Below are positions 18,907 to 26,729 of a DNA stretch of 64,000 nucleotides, piece by piece. How positions within the stretch are numbered: the stretch's first letter is position 1; every line of letters starts with the position of its first letter. This DNA comes from JALQUL01 sp040382935 (GTDB lineage: Bacteria > Pseudomonadota > Gammaproteobacteria > Burkholderiales > Burkholderiaceae_C), in NCBI GenBank assembly GCA_040382935.1, contig JBEIEP010000009.1:12003-76002 (forward strand), given 5' to 3'. Made by a program: the position numbers and the translations under genes. Under the pieces are notes generated by a model. That model did no database searches. It saw nothing but the letters and a program-made list of their open reading frames with translations, and was not told where the DNA came from.

Positions 18907-19071
18907 TTAAAAAGCCACCATCTCAAATTCTGACTTTCCCATGCCGCAGTCGGGGCATACCCAGTCGGTGGGCACCTGCTCCCACGGTGTGCCCGCCGGA
19001 ATGCCCTCATCAGGCAGGCCAAGCGCCTCGTCGTAAACAAAGCCGCAAACAATGCAAGTCCAAGTTTTCAT
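18907..19071 (-). CDS. Rubredoxin
   Basis: A 54-residue one-iron electron carrier. Two cysteine pairs, C6/C9 and C39/C42, form the Fe(SCys)4 site, with the usual GFVYDEALG and PTDWVCPDCG surroundings. ATG at 19071 aligns exactly with the family start. The gene follows trpA by 17 bp on the same strand, so it may be read from the trp transcript, although there is no known functional tie to tryptophan synthesis. Confidence 0.93.
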   Translation of the reverse strand: MKTWTCIVCGFVYDEALGLPDEGIPAGTPWEQVPTDWVCPDCGMGKSEFEMVAF

Positions 19072-19088
19072 GGGGAGCTCCAGAAAGA

Positions 19089-19898
19089 TCAATGGTCTAG
19101 TGCAAATCGCACGGATTGTAAAAAAGCTGCCGCCGTAGGTGCAACCTGGTCGCGGGCCTGGTCCTCTATGAGTTGGATCAGGCGGCTACCAATCACCACG
19201 GCGTCGGCGCTTTGGCCTACGGCTTTGGCGCTGGCCCCGTCGCGTATGCCAAAGCCAACGCCCACGGGAATAGTGACGTGGCGGCGTATGCGGGGCAGCA
19301 TGGCGGCAACGGCCTCGGTGTCCAGCGTACCTGCGCCGGTCACGCCCTTGAGCGAGACGTAGTACACATAGCCAGAGGCCAGGGCAGCCACCTCTTGTAT
19401 GCGTTGGTCGGTGCTGGTGGGGGCCAACAAAAAGATCAAGTCCATGCCGTGGACTTTGAGGTCTGCCGCGAAGGGGGCACATTCTTCGGGTGGGTAGTCA
19501 ACAATGAGCACACCGTCAACGCCTGCCGCCGCGGCGTCTTTAACGAAAGCGCCGGGGGCGTGGCGTTGGTCGTAGCGCTCCACGGGGTTGGCGTAGCCCA
19601 TTAACACCACGGGGGTTAGCGCGTCTTGTAGGCGGAACTGGCTGACCATAGCCAGCACCTGGGTCATGCCGATGCCCAGGGCCAAGGCCTTTTCGCCGGC
19701 TTTTTGAATCACCGGGCCGTCGGCCATGGGGTCAGAAAAGGGCACCCCCAGCTCAATCACATCGGCCCCAGCCGTCACCATGGCGTGCATAAGGTCCACC
19801 GTTACATCGGCAAACGGGAAGCCCGCGGTCACATAGGGAATCAAGGCTTTGCGGCCGGTGGCGCCCAAACGGGCAAAAGTAGCACTGATACGGCTCAT
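19089..19898 (-). CDS. trpA: Tryptophan synthase alpha subunit
   Basis: 269 residues. The TIM-barrel subunit cleaves indole-3-glycerol phosphate to indole and glyceraldehyde-3-phosphate. The signature ELGVPFSDPMADGPVIQ holds the catalytic glutamate, and VLIVDYPPEE contains the second acidic residue. ATG at 19898 shares its first base with the trpB stop (TGATG), the classic coupled arrangement. The product forms the alpha-2 beta-2 complex with TrpB. Confidence 0.95.
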   Translation of the reverse strand: MSRISATFARLGATGRKALIPYVTAGFPFADVTVDLMHAMVTAGADVIELGVPFSDPMADGPVIQKAGEKALALGIGMTQVLAMVSQFRLQDALTPVVLMGYANPVERYDQRHAPGAFVKDAAAAGVDGVLIVDYPPEECAPFAADLKVHGMDLIFLLAPTSTDQRIQEVAALASGYVYYVSLKGVTGAGTLDTEAVAAMLPRIRRHVTIPVGVGFGIRDGASAKAVGQSADAVVIGSRLIQLIEDQARDQVAPTAAAFLQSVRFALDH

Positions 19899-21145
19899 CA
19901 CAGACCTCCTTTCACGCTTTGGCCACGGCAACTGGGGCGACAATAAAAATCGGCGCCACTCAAATCGGCTACGGTGCCAATGTCTTTGTCGCCTCGGCCC
20001 GAGAGGTTCACCAAAATGGTTTGATCGCTGCCCATGGTTTTGGCCAGCTTAATGGCGTAGGCCACCGCATGGCTGGATTCCAACGCCGGAATAATGCCTT
20101 CTACCCGGCACAGGGTGTGAAAGGCCTCCAGCGCTTCTTTGTCGGTAATGCCCACGTACTCGGCGCGGCCAATGTCTTTAAGCCAGGCGTGCTCAGGGCC
20201 TACGCCGGGGTAGTCCAGACCCGCGCTGATGCTATGGGTTTCAGTGATCTGGCCGTTGGCGTCTTGCAGAATATAGGTGCGGTTGCCATGCAGCACACCG
20301 GGGCTGCCTTTTTGCAGTGAGGCCGAATGTTTGCCGCTTTCTAGCCCCTCGCCTGCCGCTTCCACACCAATCAAACGGGTGGCTGCGTGGTCGATATAGG
20401 GGTAAAAAATGCCCATCGCGTTGCTACCGCCGCCAACGCAGGCCAGCACCGCGTCGGGTTGTTTACCGCCGGTGTGCAGTGGCATCTGGGTCAAACACTC
20501 CTGGCCAATCACACTTTGGAAATCCCGCACCATCATGGGGTAGGGGTGGGGGCCTGCCACGGTGCCAATGATGTAGAACGTGTTCTCTACATTCGTTACC
20601 CAATCGCGCATGGCTTCGTTAAGGGCATCTTTCAGGGTTTTGCTGCCCGACTCCACCGGCACCACCTTGGCACCCAGCAGGTGCATTCGGTACACGTTGG
20701 GGCTTTGGCGCTTGATGTCTTCGCTGCCCATGTAAACCACACATTCAAGCCCGTAGCGGGCGCAAATGGTGGCTGTGGCCACGCCGTGTTGGCCCGCGCC
20801 GGTTTCGGCAATCACACGGGGTTTGCCCATGCGTTTGGCCAGCATGGCCTGCCCAATCACGTTGTTGATCTTGTGTGCGCCGGTGTGGTTCAAGTCTTCA
20901 CGTTTCAGGTAAATCTGCGCGCCACCCCCTTCTTGGCTCAGGCGTGCCGCGTGATAAATGGGCGAGGGCCGTCCCACAAAATGCGCCAGCTCATACTTGA
21001 ACTCGGCCATAAATTGTGGGTCGTACTGGTACGTGGCGTAGGCGTCTTTGAGCTCGTTGATGGCGTGGGTTAGCGTTTCGCTCACAAAGTTGCCACCATA
21101 TAAGCCAAAGTGGCCTTTTTCATCGGGTTGGTGATAGGGGTTCAT
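19898..21145 (-). CDS. trpB: Tryptophan synthase beta subunit
   Basis: 415 residues. PLP enzyme joining indole and serine. The PLP lysine lies in LKREDLNHTGAHKINN, and the phosphate-binding loop in CVGGGSNAMGIF is intact. The C-terminal SGRGDKDIGTV is typical. ATG at 21145 is the family start. trpF, which often precedes trpB in Burkholderiales, is absent; instead a candidate attenuator lies upstream. Confidence 0.95.
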   Translation of the reverse strand: MNPYHQPDEKGHFGLYGGNFVSETLTHAINELKDAYATYQYDPQFMAEFKYELAHFVGRPSPIYHAARLSQEGGGAQIYLKREDLNHTGAHKINNVIGQAMLAKRMGKPRVIAETGAGQHGVATATICARYGLECVVYMGSEDIKRQSPNVYRMHLLGAKVVPVESGSKTLKDALNEAMRDWVTNVENTFYIIGTVAGPHPYPMMVRDFQSVIGQECLTQMPLHTGGKQPDAVLACVGGGSNAMGIFYPYIDHAATRLIGVEAAGEGLESGKHSASLQKGSPGVLHGNRTYILQDANGQITETHSISAGLDYPGVGPEHAWLKDIGRAEYVGITDKEALEAFHTLCRVEGIIPALESSHAVAYAIKLAKTMGSDQTILVNLSGRGDKDIGTVADLSGADFYCRPSCRGQSVKGGL

Positions 21146-21274
21146 AGGTGTAAAAATCGAAGTAGTAGGCAAAGAACAAAGGTTCGGGTTGGGGGTCGTC
21201 GTGACCATTGAGGCTGGTCAAGACACACCATGCACGGTTTACCGTTTGGGCGGGGGAAATGCTGTCGCGGAGCG

Positions 21275-21307
21275 AAAAAACAATGGCATTAAGCCGTATT
21301 GGCCTTG
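21275..21307 (-). terminator. Candidate trp attenuator terminator
   Basis: On the minus strand CAAGGC (21307-21302) can pair with GCC-A-TTG (21287-21281, one bulged base), and the stem is followed at once by six T residues (21280-21275). It lies between the leader peptide and trpB, where an attenuator terminator should be. The stem is only moderate, so folding should be computed. Confidence 0.4.
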
Positions 21308-21344
21308 GCCCTGTCACCGCGATGCGACCGCGGGATACGCATTT

Positions 21345-21440
21345 TTAAATCTGACGGGCGGCTCGCGAATCGTCTTTGCACGTCCGAGTCCACCACACAA
21401 AACGTGCGGAAAGTTGGCGTTTGGTGGAGGCGGTGAGCAT
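21345..21440 (-). CDS. Candidate trp operon leader peptide (31 aa, tandem Trp codons)
   Basis: A 31-residue frame begins at ATG 21440 and ends at TAA 21345. Codons 16-17 are TGG TGG (21395-21390) in the context RFVWWTR. Two adjacent Trp codons are improbable by chance just upstream of trpB and match the leader peptides of trp attenuators. A perfect 6-bp hairpin (GCACGT at 21407-21402, ACGTGC at 21383-21378) brackets the Trp codons, as expected for the 1:2 stem. Ribosome stalling at low charged tRNA-Trp would disrupt it. No Shine-Dalgarno sequence is visible, consistent with a leaderless start from the promoter above. Confidence 0.6.
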   Translation of the reverse strand: MLTASTKRQLSARFVWWTRTCKDDSRAARQI

Positions 21441-21447
21441 AAGAAAA

Positions 21448-21453
21448 ATTCTA
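21448..21453 (-). promoter_or_regulatory. Candidate -10 element of trpBA promoter
   Basis: TAGAAT on the minus strand at 21453-21448, a very common -10 form in this group of bacteria and the partner of the TTGCCG box 16 bp upstream. The predicted start is so close to the leader ATG that the leader peptide message would be leaderless or nearly so. Confidence 0.5.
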
Positions 21454-21469
21454 GCACGGCCGCTGACTG

Positions 21470-21475
21470 CGGCAA
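21470..21475 (-). promoter_or_regulatory. Candidate -35 element of trpBA promoter
   Basis: TTGCCG on the minus strand at 21475-21470, 16 bp from a TAGAAT -10 box at 21453-21448. The spacing predicts transcription starting at about 21441, at or one base before the ATG of the Trp-rich leader peptide. It is read from pattern only. Confidence 0.5.
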
Positions 21476-21536
21476 TCGCGCCAAGGTCACACCAAAGTCG
21501 CATGCACACCACGCTGCGCTTGGCGATAATCAAACG

Positions 21537-22286
21537 ATGCAAATACAAGATGTCCTTTTCTCGCAAGGCTTTGGTACGCGGCGTATTTGCGCCGGTTTGG
21601 TACAGCAGGGCTGGGTGTCAGTGTTGGAGCCCGATGGCGTGCATCTGCGCCCCTGTAGGGACGCTTCGGAGGAGGTGGACCCAGAGGGCCTGGTGTTAGA
21701 GGTGCAGGGCCAGCGCTGGCCCTACCACCGTCACGCCTACCTCATGATGCACAAACCGGCCGGTGTGGAGTGCTCGCAAAAGCCGTCGCTTTACCCCAGC
21801 GTCTACAGCCTGCTGCCGCCACCGCTGCGCCAGCGTCCACAAAAAAGTGCAATTCAGGGCGTGCAGGCGGTGGGGCGGCTGGACCAAGACACGACGGGCA
21901 TGCTGTTGTTGAGCGACGATGGGCAGTTTATTCACCGCTTAAGCTCACCCAAAAAGCATGTGCCCAAGGTGTACGTGGCCACCGTTAAACACCCGCTCAC
22001 GCCAGATCAAACCGACCGTTTATGCGCTGGCGTGGTGCTGGATGATGACCCCCGCCCGGTCAAGGCCACGCGCGCGACCGCGCTGGCACCCGATACCTTG
22101 GAATTGGTACTTACAGAGGGCAAATACCACCAAGTCAAACGCATGGTGGCGGCGGTAGGTAACCGGGTGGAGCGATTGCATCGCTCGCAAATAGGCGCTC
22201 TAAAGCTACCTGCCACCTTGCAAAGTGGGCAATGGCAATGGCTTTCAAAGGATGACCTTGATCAAATTTTGTTGCCTACCCCTTAA
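21537..22286 (+). CDS. rsuA: RsuA-family 16S rRNA pseudouridine synthase
   Basis: 249 residues. An N-terminal S4-like RNA-binding segment (LFSQGFGTRRICAGLVQQGWV) precedes the catalytic domain, where GRLDQDTTGMLLLSDDG supplies the nucleophilic aspartate. The later EGKYHQVKRMVAAVGNRV segment is diagnostic of the RsuA/RluB/E/F family. RsuA makes pseudouridine 516 in 16S rRNA; the closest paralogue cannot be excluded without alignment. ATG at 21537 is chosen because the S4 segment starts there. Confidence 0.85.
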   Translation: MQIQDVLFSQGFGTRRICAGLVQQGWVSVLEPDGVHLRPCRDASEEVDPEGLVLEVQGQRWPYHRHAYLMMHKPAGVECSQKPSLYPSVYSLLPPPLRQRPQKSAIQGVQAVGRLDQDTTGMLLLSDDGQFIHRLSSPKKHVPKVYVATVKHPLTPDQTDRLCAGVVLDDDPRPVKATRATALAPDTLELVLTEGKYHQVKRMVAAVGNRVERLHRSQIGALKLPATLQSGQWQWLSKDDLDQILLPTP

Positions 22287-22375
22287 AGTGCAAGGCGCCG
22301 GGCGTGAAGTAGTTTGACACCATTCGGGTCACAGCCCAAATGGGCGAGAGTCACCACTTGGGCTATGCTTGATCA

Positions 22376-23254
22376 ATGAACAAACTACTGGATTCTTTTT
22401 GGCGCGCATGCGCCTACTGCCTGCACCCGAGGGTGATGGTGCTCAGTTTGCTCCCCTTGGTTCTTTTGGTTGCACTGGCCATGGGGATGGCGTATTTTTT
22501 TGGCCAGTCAGCCATGGACTGGACGCGCGAAAAACTCGACAGCGTGGCCGGCCTACCCTTGGTGTGGCAGTGGCTCGATGGTCTGGGCCTTGGTAGCATA
22601 AAAAGGGTGTTGGTGCCGGTGCTGGTGGTGTTGGTGGCCACGCCGCTGCTGGTCATGACCTGCCTTTTGGTGGTGGCTGCCATGATGGGGCCAGCGGTGG
22701 TGCGTTGGGTGGGTGCCAGGCGCTTTGCGCATTTGGAAAGCAAGCTAGGCGCATCGTGGGTGCAATCGGTGCTTTTGGCGGCTGGTACCACCGCGTTGGC
22801 CCTGTTCGTCTTGTTTGTGTCCCTCCCATTTTGGCTAATTCCGCCCGTCGCGCTGGTAGTGCCCCCAATGGTGTGGGGTTGGTTGACCTACCGCGTAATG
22901 GCCTTTGATGCGCTGTCTCTGCACGCCAGCGCGTCAGAGCGAAGCGTGATTCTGCGCGAGCACCGCAGCACGCTATTGGCGATGGGTATTTTTTGTGGCT
23001 ATCTAGGCGCATTGCCCACCCTGGTCTGGGCATCAGGAGCCATTTTTGTGGTGTTTTTTTGGTTCTTGATCCCCGTGGTGGTGTGGATGTACACCTTGGT
23101 GTTTGCCTTTTCAACGCTGTGGTTTACCCACTACTGCTTGTCTTCGCTGGCGCAGTTACGGGCCAAAGAGGCGCAGTACGGGCCGGTGGTCGAGCCTGTG
23201 CCAGCCGCCTCTGACAGTGCTACACCGTTGGCCCATTTGCCGCCGCCTATGTAA
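22376..23254 (+). CDS. EI24 (CysZ-like) domain membrane protein
   Basis: 292 residues with about six membrane segments and the EI24/CysZ organisation: an N-terminal SFWRACAYCLHPRVM segment, then long hydrophobic stretches with a LGLGSIKRVLVPVLVVL core and a soluble Pro-rich tail. CysZ members conduct sulfate; Burkholderiales members upstream of glnA are uncharacterised. A 7-bp inverted repeat (AGCCCAA 22333-22339, TTGGGCT 22358-22364) lies just upstream of the start and could be an operator. Confidence 0.8.
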   Translation: MNKLLDSFWRACAYCLHPRVMVLSLLPLVLLVALAMGMAYFFGQSAMDWTREKLDSVAGLPLVWQWLDGLGLGSIKRVLVPVLVVLVATPLLVMTCLLVVAAMMGPAVVRWVGARRFAHLESKLGASWVQSVLLAAGTTALALFVLFVSLPFWLIPPVALVVPPMVWGWLTYRVMAFDALSLHASASERSVILREHRSTLLAMGIFCGYLGALPTLVWASGAIFVVFFWFLIPVVVWMYTLVFAFSTLWFTHYCLSSLAQLRAKEAQYGPVVEPVPAASDSATPLAHLPPPM

Positions 23255-23278
23255 TGCGCCCGTGCCAGTGTTTGATAA

Positions 23279-23315
23279 TGCATTATTTTGGTGCGTTGCG
23301 CACTATTGTTGTGCG
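23279..23315 (+). promoter_or_regulatory. Two NtrC-like binding sites upstream of glnA
   Basis: Two 17-bp dyads match the NtrC pattern TGCACC-N5-GGTGCA in part: TGCATT-N5-GGTGCG at 23279-23295 and CGCACT-N5-TGTGCG at 23299-23315. Their centres are 20 bp apart, two helical turns, so dimers would lie on the same DNA face. They sit about 160-190 bp upstream of the sigma-54 promoter, a usual enhancer distance. ntrC is encoded in the same cluster. Confidence 0.55.
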
Positions 23316-23469
23316 TGTGCGCAGTGTGAGGCGCAGCATCAAGCACGAAAACGCGAGCTTGGTGCCACCCAAATCGCCGCACAGGCGCGAACGCCATGAC
23401 AAAAATCAATGCGACAATAACGGACTGGCAAGGGCGATGCAGAGGTTCCTTAGGACGCGGTGAGTTTTC

Positions 23470-23485
23470 TGGCACGCTTTTTGCT
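23470..23485 (+). promoter_or_regulatory. Sigma-54 promoter of glnA
   Basis: TGGCAC-N5-TTGCT at 23470-23485 matches the -24/-12 consensus, with the invariant GG (23471-23472) and GC (23483-23484) at the correct 10-bp spacing. Transcription would start near 23496, 38 bp before the glnA ATG, which has a strong AAGGAGA ribosome site. Confidence 0.8.
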
Positions 23486-23533
23486 GACTAGATATCGTTC
23501 AGTTTTGAATCACCGCAATACAAGGAGAGATAA

Positions 23534-24949
23534 ATGGCCAAGACAGTAGCTGATGTGATGAAGATGGTTGCCGACAACGAAGTCAAATTTGTTGACTTCC
23601 GGTTTACCGATACCCGTGGTAAAGAGCAGCACGTGACCGTGCCTGTGAGCCACTTTGACGAAGACAAATTTAGCGATGGTCACGCGTTTGACGGCTCGTC
23701 CATCGCAGGTTGGAAGGGCATTGAAGCCTCTGACATGTTGTTGATGCCCGACCCTAACACCGCCAATTTGGACCCCTTCTTTGAAGAGCCCACCATCACC
23801 ATCAGCTGCGATGTGCTAGAGCCGGGTGACGGCAAGGCCTACGACCGCGACCCACGCTCGATTGCCAAACGCGCAGAAGCCTACCTCAAGGCCTCTGGCA
23901 TTGGCGATACGGCCTACTTTGGTCCTGAGCCAGAGTTTTTCATCTTCGATAGCGTGCGCTGGAAAAATGAAATGAGCGGCGCATCGTTTGAAGTGGACGA
24001 ATACGAAGCGCCTTGGAACACCAACGCCAAGCTAGAAGGCGGCAACCGCGGTCACCGTCCCACCGTTAAGGGCGGCTACTTCCCGGTGCCCCCGGTTGAC
24101 AGCACCCACGACATGCGCGCTGAAATGGTGATGGTGCTTGAATCCTTGGGCATTCCTGTTGAAGTGTTCCACCACGAAGTGGCGGGCGCGGGTCAAAACG
24201 AGATTGGCACCAAGTTCAGCACGCTGGTGCAACGCGCCGACTGGACCCAAACGATGAAGTACGTGGTGTGGAACGTGGCCAACGCCTATGGCAAAACCGC
24301 TACCTTCATGCCCAAGCCTATCGTTGGCGATAACGGCTCTGGCATGCACGTGCACCAATCCATCTGGAAAGACGGCAAAAACCTGTTTGCAGGCAATGGC
24401 TACGCAGGCTTGTCGGATATGGCGCTGTACTACATTGGCGGCATCATCAAGCACGCCCGTGCGCTGAACGCCATTACTAACCCTACCACCAACAGCTACA
24501 AGCGTTTGGTGCCAGGGTTTGAAGCGCCGGTTAAATTGGCTTACTCCAGCCGCAACCGTTCTGCATCCATCCGCATTCCCCACGTTGCCAGCGACAAGGG
24601 TCGCCGCATTGAGGCACGTTTCCCCGATCCAATGTCCAATCCCTACCTGTGCTTCTCGGCCTTGCTCATGGCCGGTCTTGATGGCATTGAGAACAAAATT
24701 CACCCCGGTGAAGCAGCGACCAAAGACCTCTACCATCTGCCCCCAGAAGAAGACGCTTTGGTGCCTACCGTGTGCCATAGCCTGGACCAAGCCTTGGAGT
24801 ATTTGGACAAAGACCGTGCCTTCCTGACCAAAGGCGGCGTGTTTACCGACTCCATGATCGACGCCTACATTGAGTTGAAAATGACAGAAGTGACCCGCTT
24901 CCGTATGGCGGTGCACCCTGTTGAGTACGATATGTATTACTCGCTGTAA
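23534..24949 (+). CDS. glnA: Glutamine synthetase type I
   Basis: 471 residues. ATP-dependent ammonia assimilation into glutamine. The family segments DGSSIAGW, the metal ligands in GPEPEFFIFD, NGSGMHVHQS and the nucleotide loop are intact. The adenylylation tyrosine lies in KDLYHLPPEE, as in GSI-beta enzymes controlled by GlnE. The gene has a sigma-54 promoter and is followed by the DUF4124 gene, ntrB and ntrC, so nitrogen control is local. Confidence 0.97.
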   Translation: MAKTVADVMKMVADNEVKFVDFRFTDTRGKEQHVTVPVSHFDEDKFSDGHAFDGSSIAGWKGIEASDMLLMPDPNTANLDPFFEEPTITISCDVLEPGDGKAYDRDPRSIAKRAEAYLKASGIGDTAYFGPEPEFFIFDSVRWKNEMSGASFEVDEYEAPWNTNAKLEGGNRGHRPTVKGGYFPVPPVDSTHDMRAEMVMVLESLGIPVEVFHHEVAGAGQNEIGTKFSTLVQRADWTQTMKYVVWNVANAYGKTATFMPKPIVGDNGSGMHVHQSIWKDGKNLFAGNGYAGLSDMALYYIGGIIKHARALNAITNPTTNSYKRLVPGFEAPVKLAYSSRNRSASIRIPHVASDKGRRIEARFPDPMSNPYLCFSALLMAGLDGIENKIHPGEAATKDLYHLPPEEDALVPTVCHSLDQALEYLDKDRAFLTKGGVFTDSMIDAYIELKMTEVTRFRMAVHPVEYDMYYSL

Positions 24950-25078
24950 GGCGACCTGTGGGCACAGGCCACGCGCAGCGCTTGGGTCGTCGGTGATAAG
25001 ATTTTTCCTGCCTGTGCCCGTGCGGACTACGTTAAACTTCGTCCAACTTCTTCATAGCCCATTGACGCGTAACACCCC

Positions 25079-25570
25079 ATGAAAACCATTCGGCTCATTG
25101 CTCTCACTTTGGTGGCTTTTTGCTCAGTGGCGCAGGCCCAGCAAACGATTTACCGCTGCGGCAACGAGTACACCAACGACGGCTTTGATGCCAAGGCAAG
25201 GGGCTGCAAGCCCGTTGGCGGTGGCAACCTCACCGTGGTGCCGTCATTGGTCACTGCGGCACCTGCTTCTAACCCGCCACCACCCAAACCTGGCCCCAGT
25301 ACCAATCAAAAAATAGACACCAACGAGCAGCGTGCCCGCGACGCTGACGCCAAGTCCATTTTGGAATCTGAATTGCGCAAGACTGAGCAAAGGCGCGACC
25401 AACTCAAGCAAGAATTCAACGCTGGGCAACCAGAAAAAATGTCAGCAGAGGCCAAAAACCACCAAAAATACCTAGACCGCGTCACCCAAATGCGCGAACA
25501 GTTGTCTCGCTTGGACAATGACATTGTGGCACTGCGGCGCGAGTTGGGGCGTGCGGCAGTTAAACCCTAG
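25079..25570 (+). CDS. DUF4124-type secreted protein with coiled coil
   Basis: 163 residues: a cleavable signal peptide (residues 1-20, ending AQA), a short DUF4124-like segment with IYRCGNEYTND, a Pro-rich linker, and a charged C-terminal half predicted to be a coiled coil (about residues 80-155). It lies between glnA and ntrB, as in many Burkholderiales, but the function is unknown. It is probably periplasmic. Confidence 0.75.
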   Translation: MKTIRLIALTLVAFCSVAQAQQTIYRCGNEYTNDGFDAKARGCKPVGGGNLTVVPSLVTAAPASNPPPPKPGPSTNQKIDTNEQRARDADAKSILESELRKTEQRRDQLKQEFNAGQPEKMSAEAKNHQKYLDRVTQMREQLSRLDNDIVALRRELGRAAVKP

Positions 25571-25606
25571 TCGTGAGCAAAATAGCCAGTCTGGGAAACG
25601 TGAATG

Positions 25607-25623
25607 CCGGAACTTAGTTCCGG
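25607..25623. promoter_or_regulatory. 17-bp perfect palindrome at the ntrB start
   Basis: CCGGAAC-TTA-GTTCCGG: 7-bp perfect arms around three bases, ending on the first base of the proposed ntrB GTG codon. It could be an operator or an RNA hairpin that hides the ntrB start. There is no T-run, so it is not a standard terminator. Confidence 0.4.
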
Positions 25624-26693
25624 TGAATCCCGCTGTGAACCTGCGAGAGCGTTACACCGCATTTGATCAATTGGCCACTTGGGTAGCGGTGGTCAATGGG
25701 CGCGGGCTGGTGGTGTTTTGCAGTGCCCCCCTTGAAAGTGCACTCAACGTTCCAAGTCGCCAGATTGAAGGCCACTTGCTGACCGAGCATTTTGTCGACG
25801 CCGCGCCTTTGGTCAACGCGCTGGCACGCGCTGAGGTATTTAGCTTTACCACGCTGCGCTATGACGCACAACTCAAACGGACCAGTGGTGCACCTATTTT
25901 GGTGCACGTGGTTGTGGTTCAAACGGAAACCCCGGGCGAATGGTTGGTTGAAATGCTGCCCCAAGACAAACAGGCCCAGCAAGACCGCGAAGAACGCATT
26001 CAAAGCCAGGCGCAAGTCACCAAAGAGTTGATCCGCAACCTAGCACACGAAATCAAAAACCCACTGGGGGGCTTGCGCGGCGCTGCGCAACTGCTGGAAA
26101 TGGAATTGCCCGATTCAGCCCTTCGCGAATACACCCAGGTCATCATCCACGAGGCTGACCGCCTGCAGTCCTTGGTTGACCGCTTGCTTGCACCGCACCG
26201 CCACGCACGCACGGTGGGTGATGTGAATATCCACGAAGTGTGTGAACGCGTGCGTTCTTTGGTGCTGGCCGAGTTCCCCAAGGGCTTGAGCGTCGCGCGG
26301 GATTATGACGTCTCTATCCCAGAGTTTCGGGGGGACAGGGAACAGTTGATACAGGCCCTGCTCAACATCTCGCACAATGCCTGTCAGGCGATGGAGGCCA
26401 TGATTGCACAGGGCAGTGCACAGTTGGTAATGCGAACGCGAATTGCGCGTCAACTCACTTTTGGGGGGCAGCGGTACAAGTTGGCATTGCAATTGCATGT
26501 GATAGACAACGGACCTGGTATACCCGAGGCCATCATGGACAAGATATTTTTCCCGCTGGTGTCGGCGCGGGAAGGGGGGTCTGGGCTGGGGCTTACGCTG
26601 GCGCAAACCTTTGTGGACCAGCACGGTGGACAGATTGAGTGCGAGAGCGTGCCAGGCCGTACCGAGTTCAAGATTTTGATTCCGTTGCCATAA
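25623..26693 (+). CDS. ntrB: Nitrogen regulation sensor kinase NtrB
   Basis: 356 residues from a GTG at 25623. A PAS-like N-terminal domain (about 10-110) is followed by the H-box NLAHEIKNPLGG with phospho-acceptor H142, then the N-box NISHNACQAMEA and the ATP lid GLGLTLAQTFVDQHGG. It phosphorylates and dephosphorylates NtrC under PII control. The start is uncertain: a longer frame overlaps the DUF4124 gene, and a second GTG lies 12 bp downstream; neither has a clear ribosome site. ntrC follows after 36 bp. Confidence 0.9.
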   Translation: MNPAVNLRERYTAFDQLATWVAVVNGRGLVVFCSAPLESALNVPSRQIEGHLLTEHFVDAAPLVNALARAEVFSFTTLRYDAQLKRTSGAPILVHVVVVQTETPGEWLVEMLPQDKQAQQDREERIQSQAQVTKELIRNLAHEIKNPLGGLRGAAQLLEMELPDSALREYTQVIIHEADRLQSLVDRLLAPHRHARTVGDVNIHEVCERVRSLVLAEFPKGLSVARDYDVSIPEFRGDREQLIQALLNISHNACQAMEAMIAQGSAQLVMRTRIARQLTFGGQRYKLALQLHVIDNGPGIPEAIMDKIFFPLVSAREGGSGLGLTLAQTFVDQHGGQIECESVPGRTEFKILIPLP

Positions 26694-26729
26694 CAGGCGC
26701 GGCCGAATGCCAACACACAGGAAATCGCC

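Larger units (their letters stand above)
21146..21536. other. 391-bp intergenic region between trpB and rsuA-like gene
   Basis: This divergent region holds the proposed trpBA promoter, leader peptide and attenuator on the minus strand. I see no clear promoter for the plus-strand pseudouridine synthase beyond AT-rich sequence near 21440-21450. A long plus-strand frame crosses the region in phase with the pseudouridine synthase gene but has no family-like sequence before 21537. Confidence 0.6.

Noticed and set aside
24032..24916. 294-codon minus-strand frame opposite glnA
   Set aside because: Mirror frame of a highly biased coding sequence; no family features.
24953..24973. CCTGTG/CACAGG repeat after glnA as a terminator
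   Set aside because: Loop is only two bases and no T-run follows directly; too weak to call.
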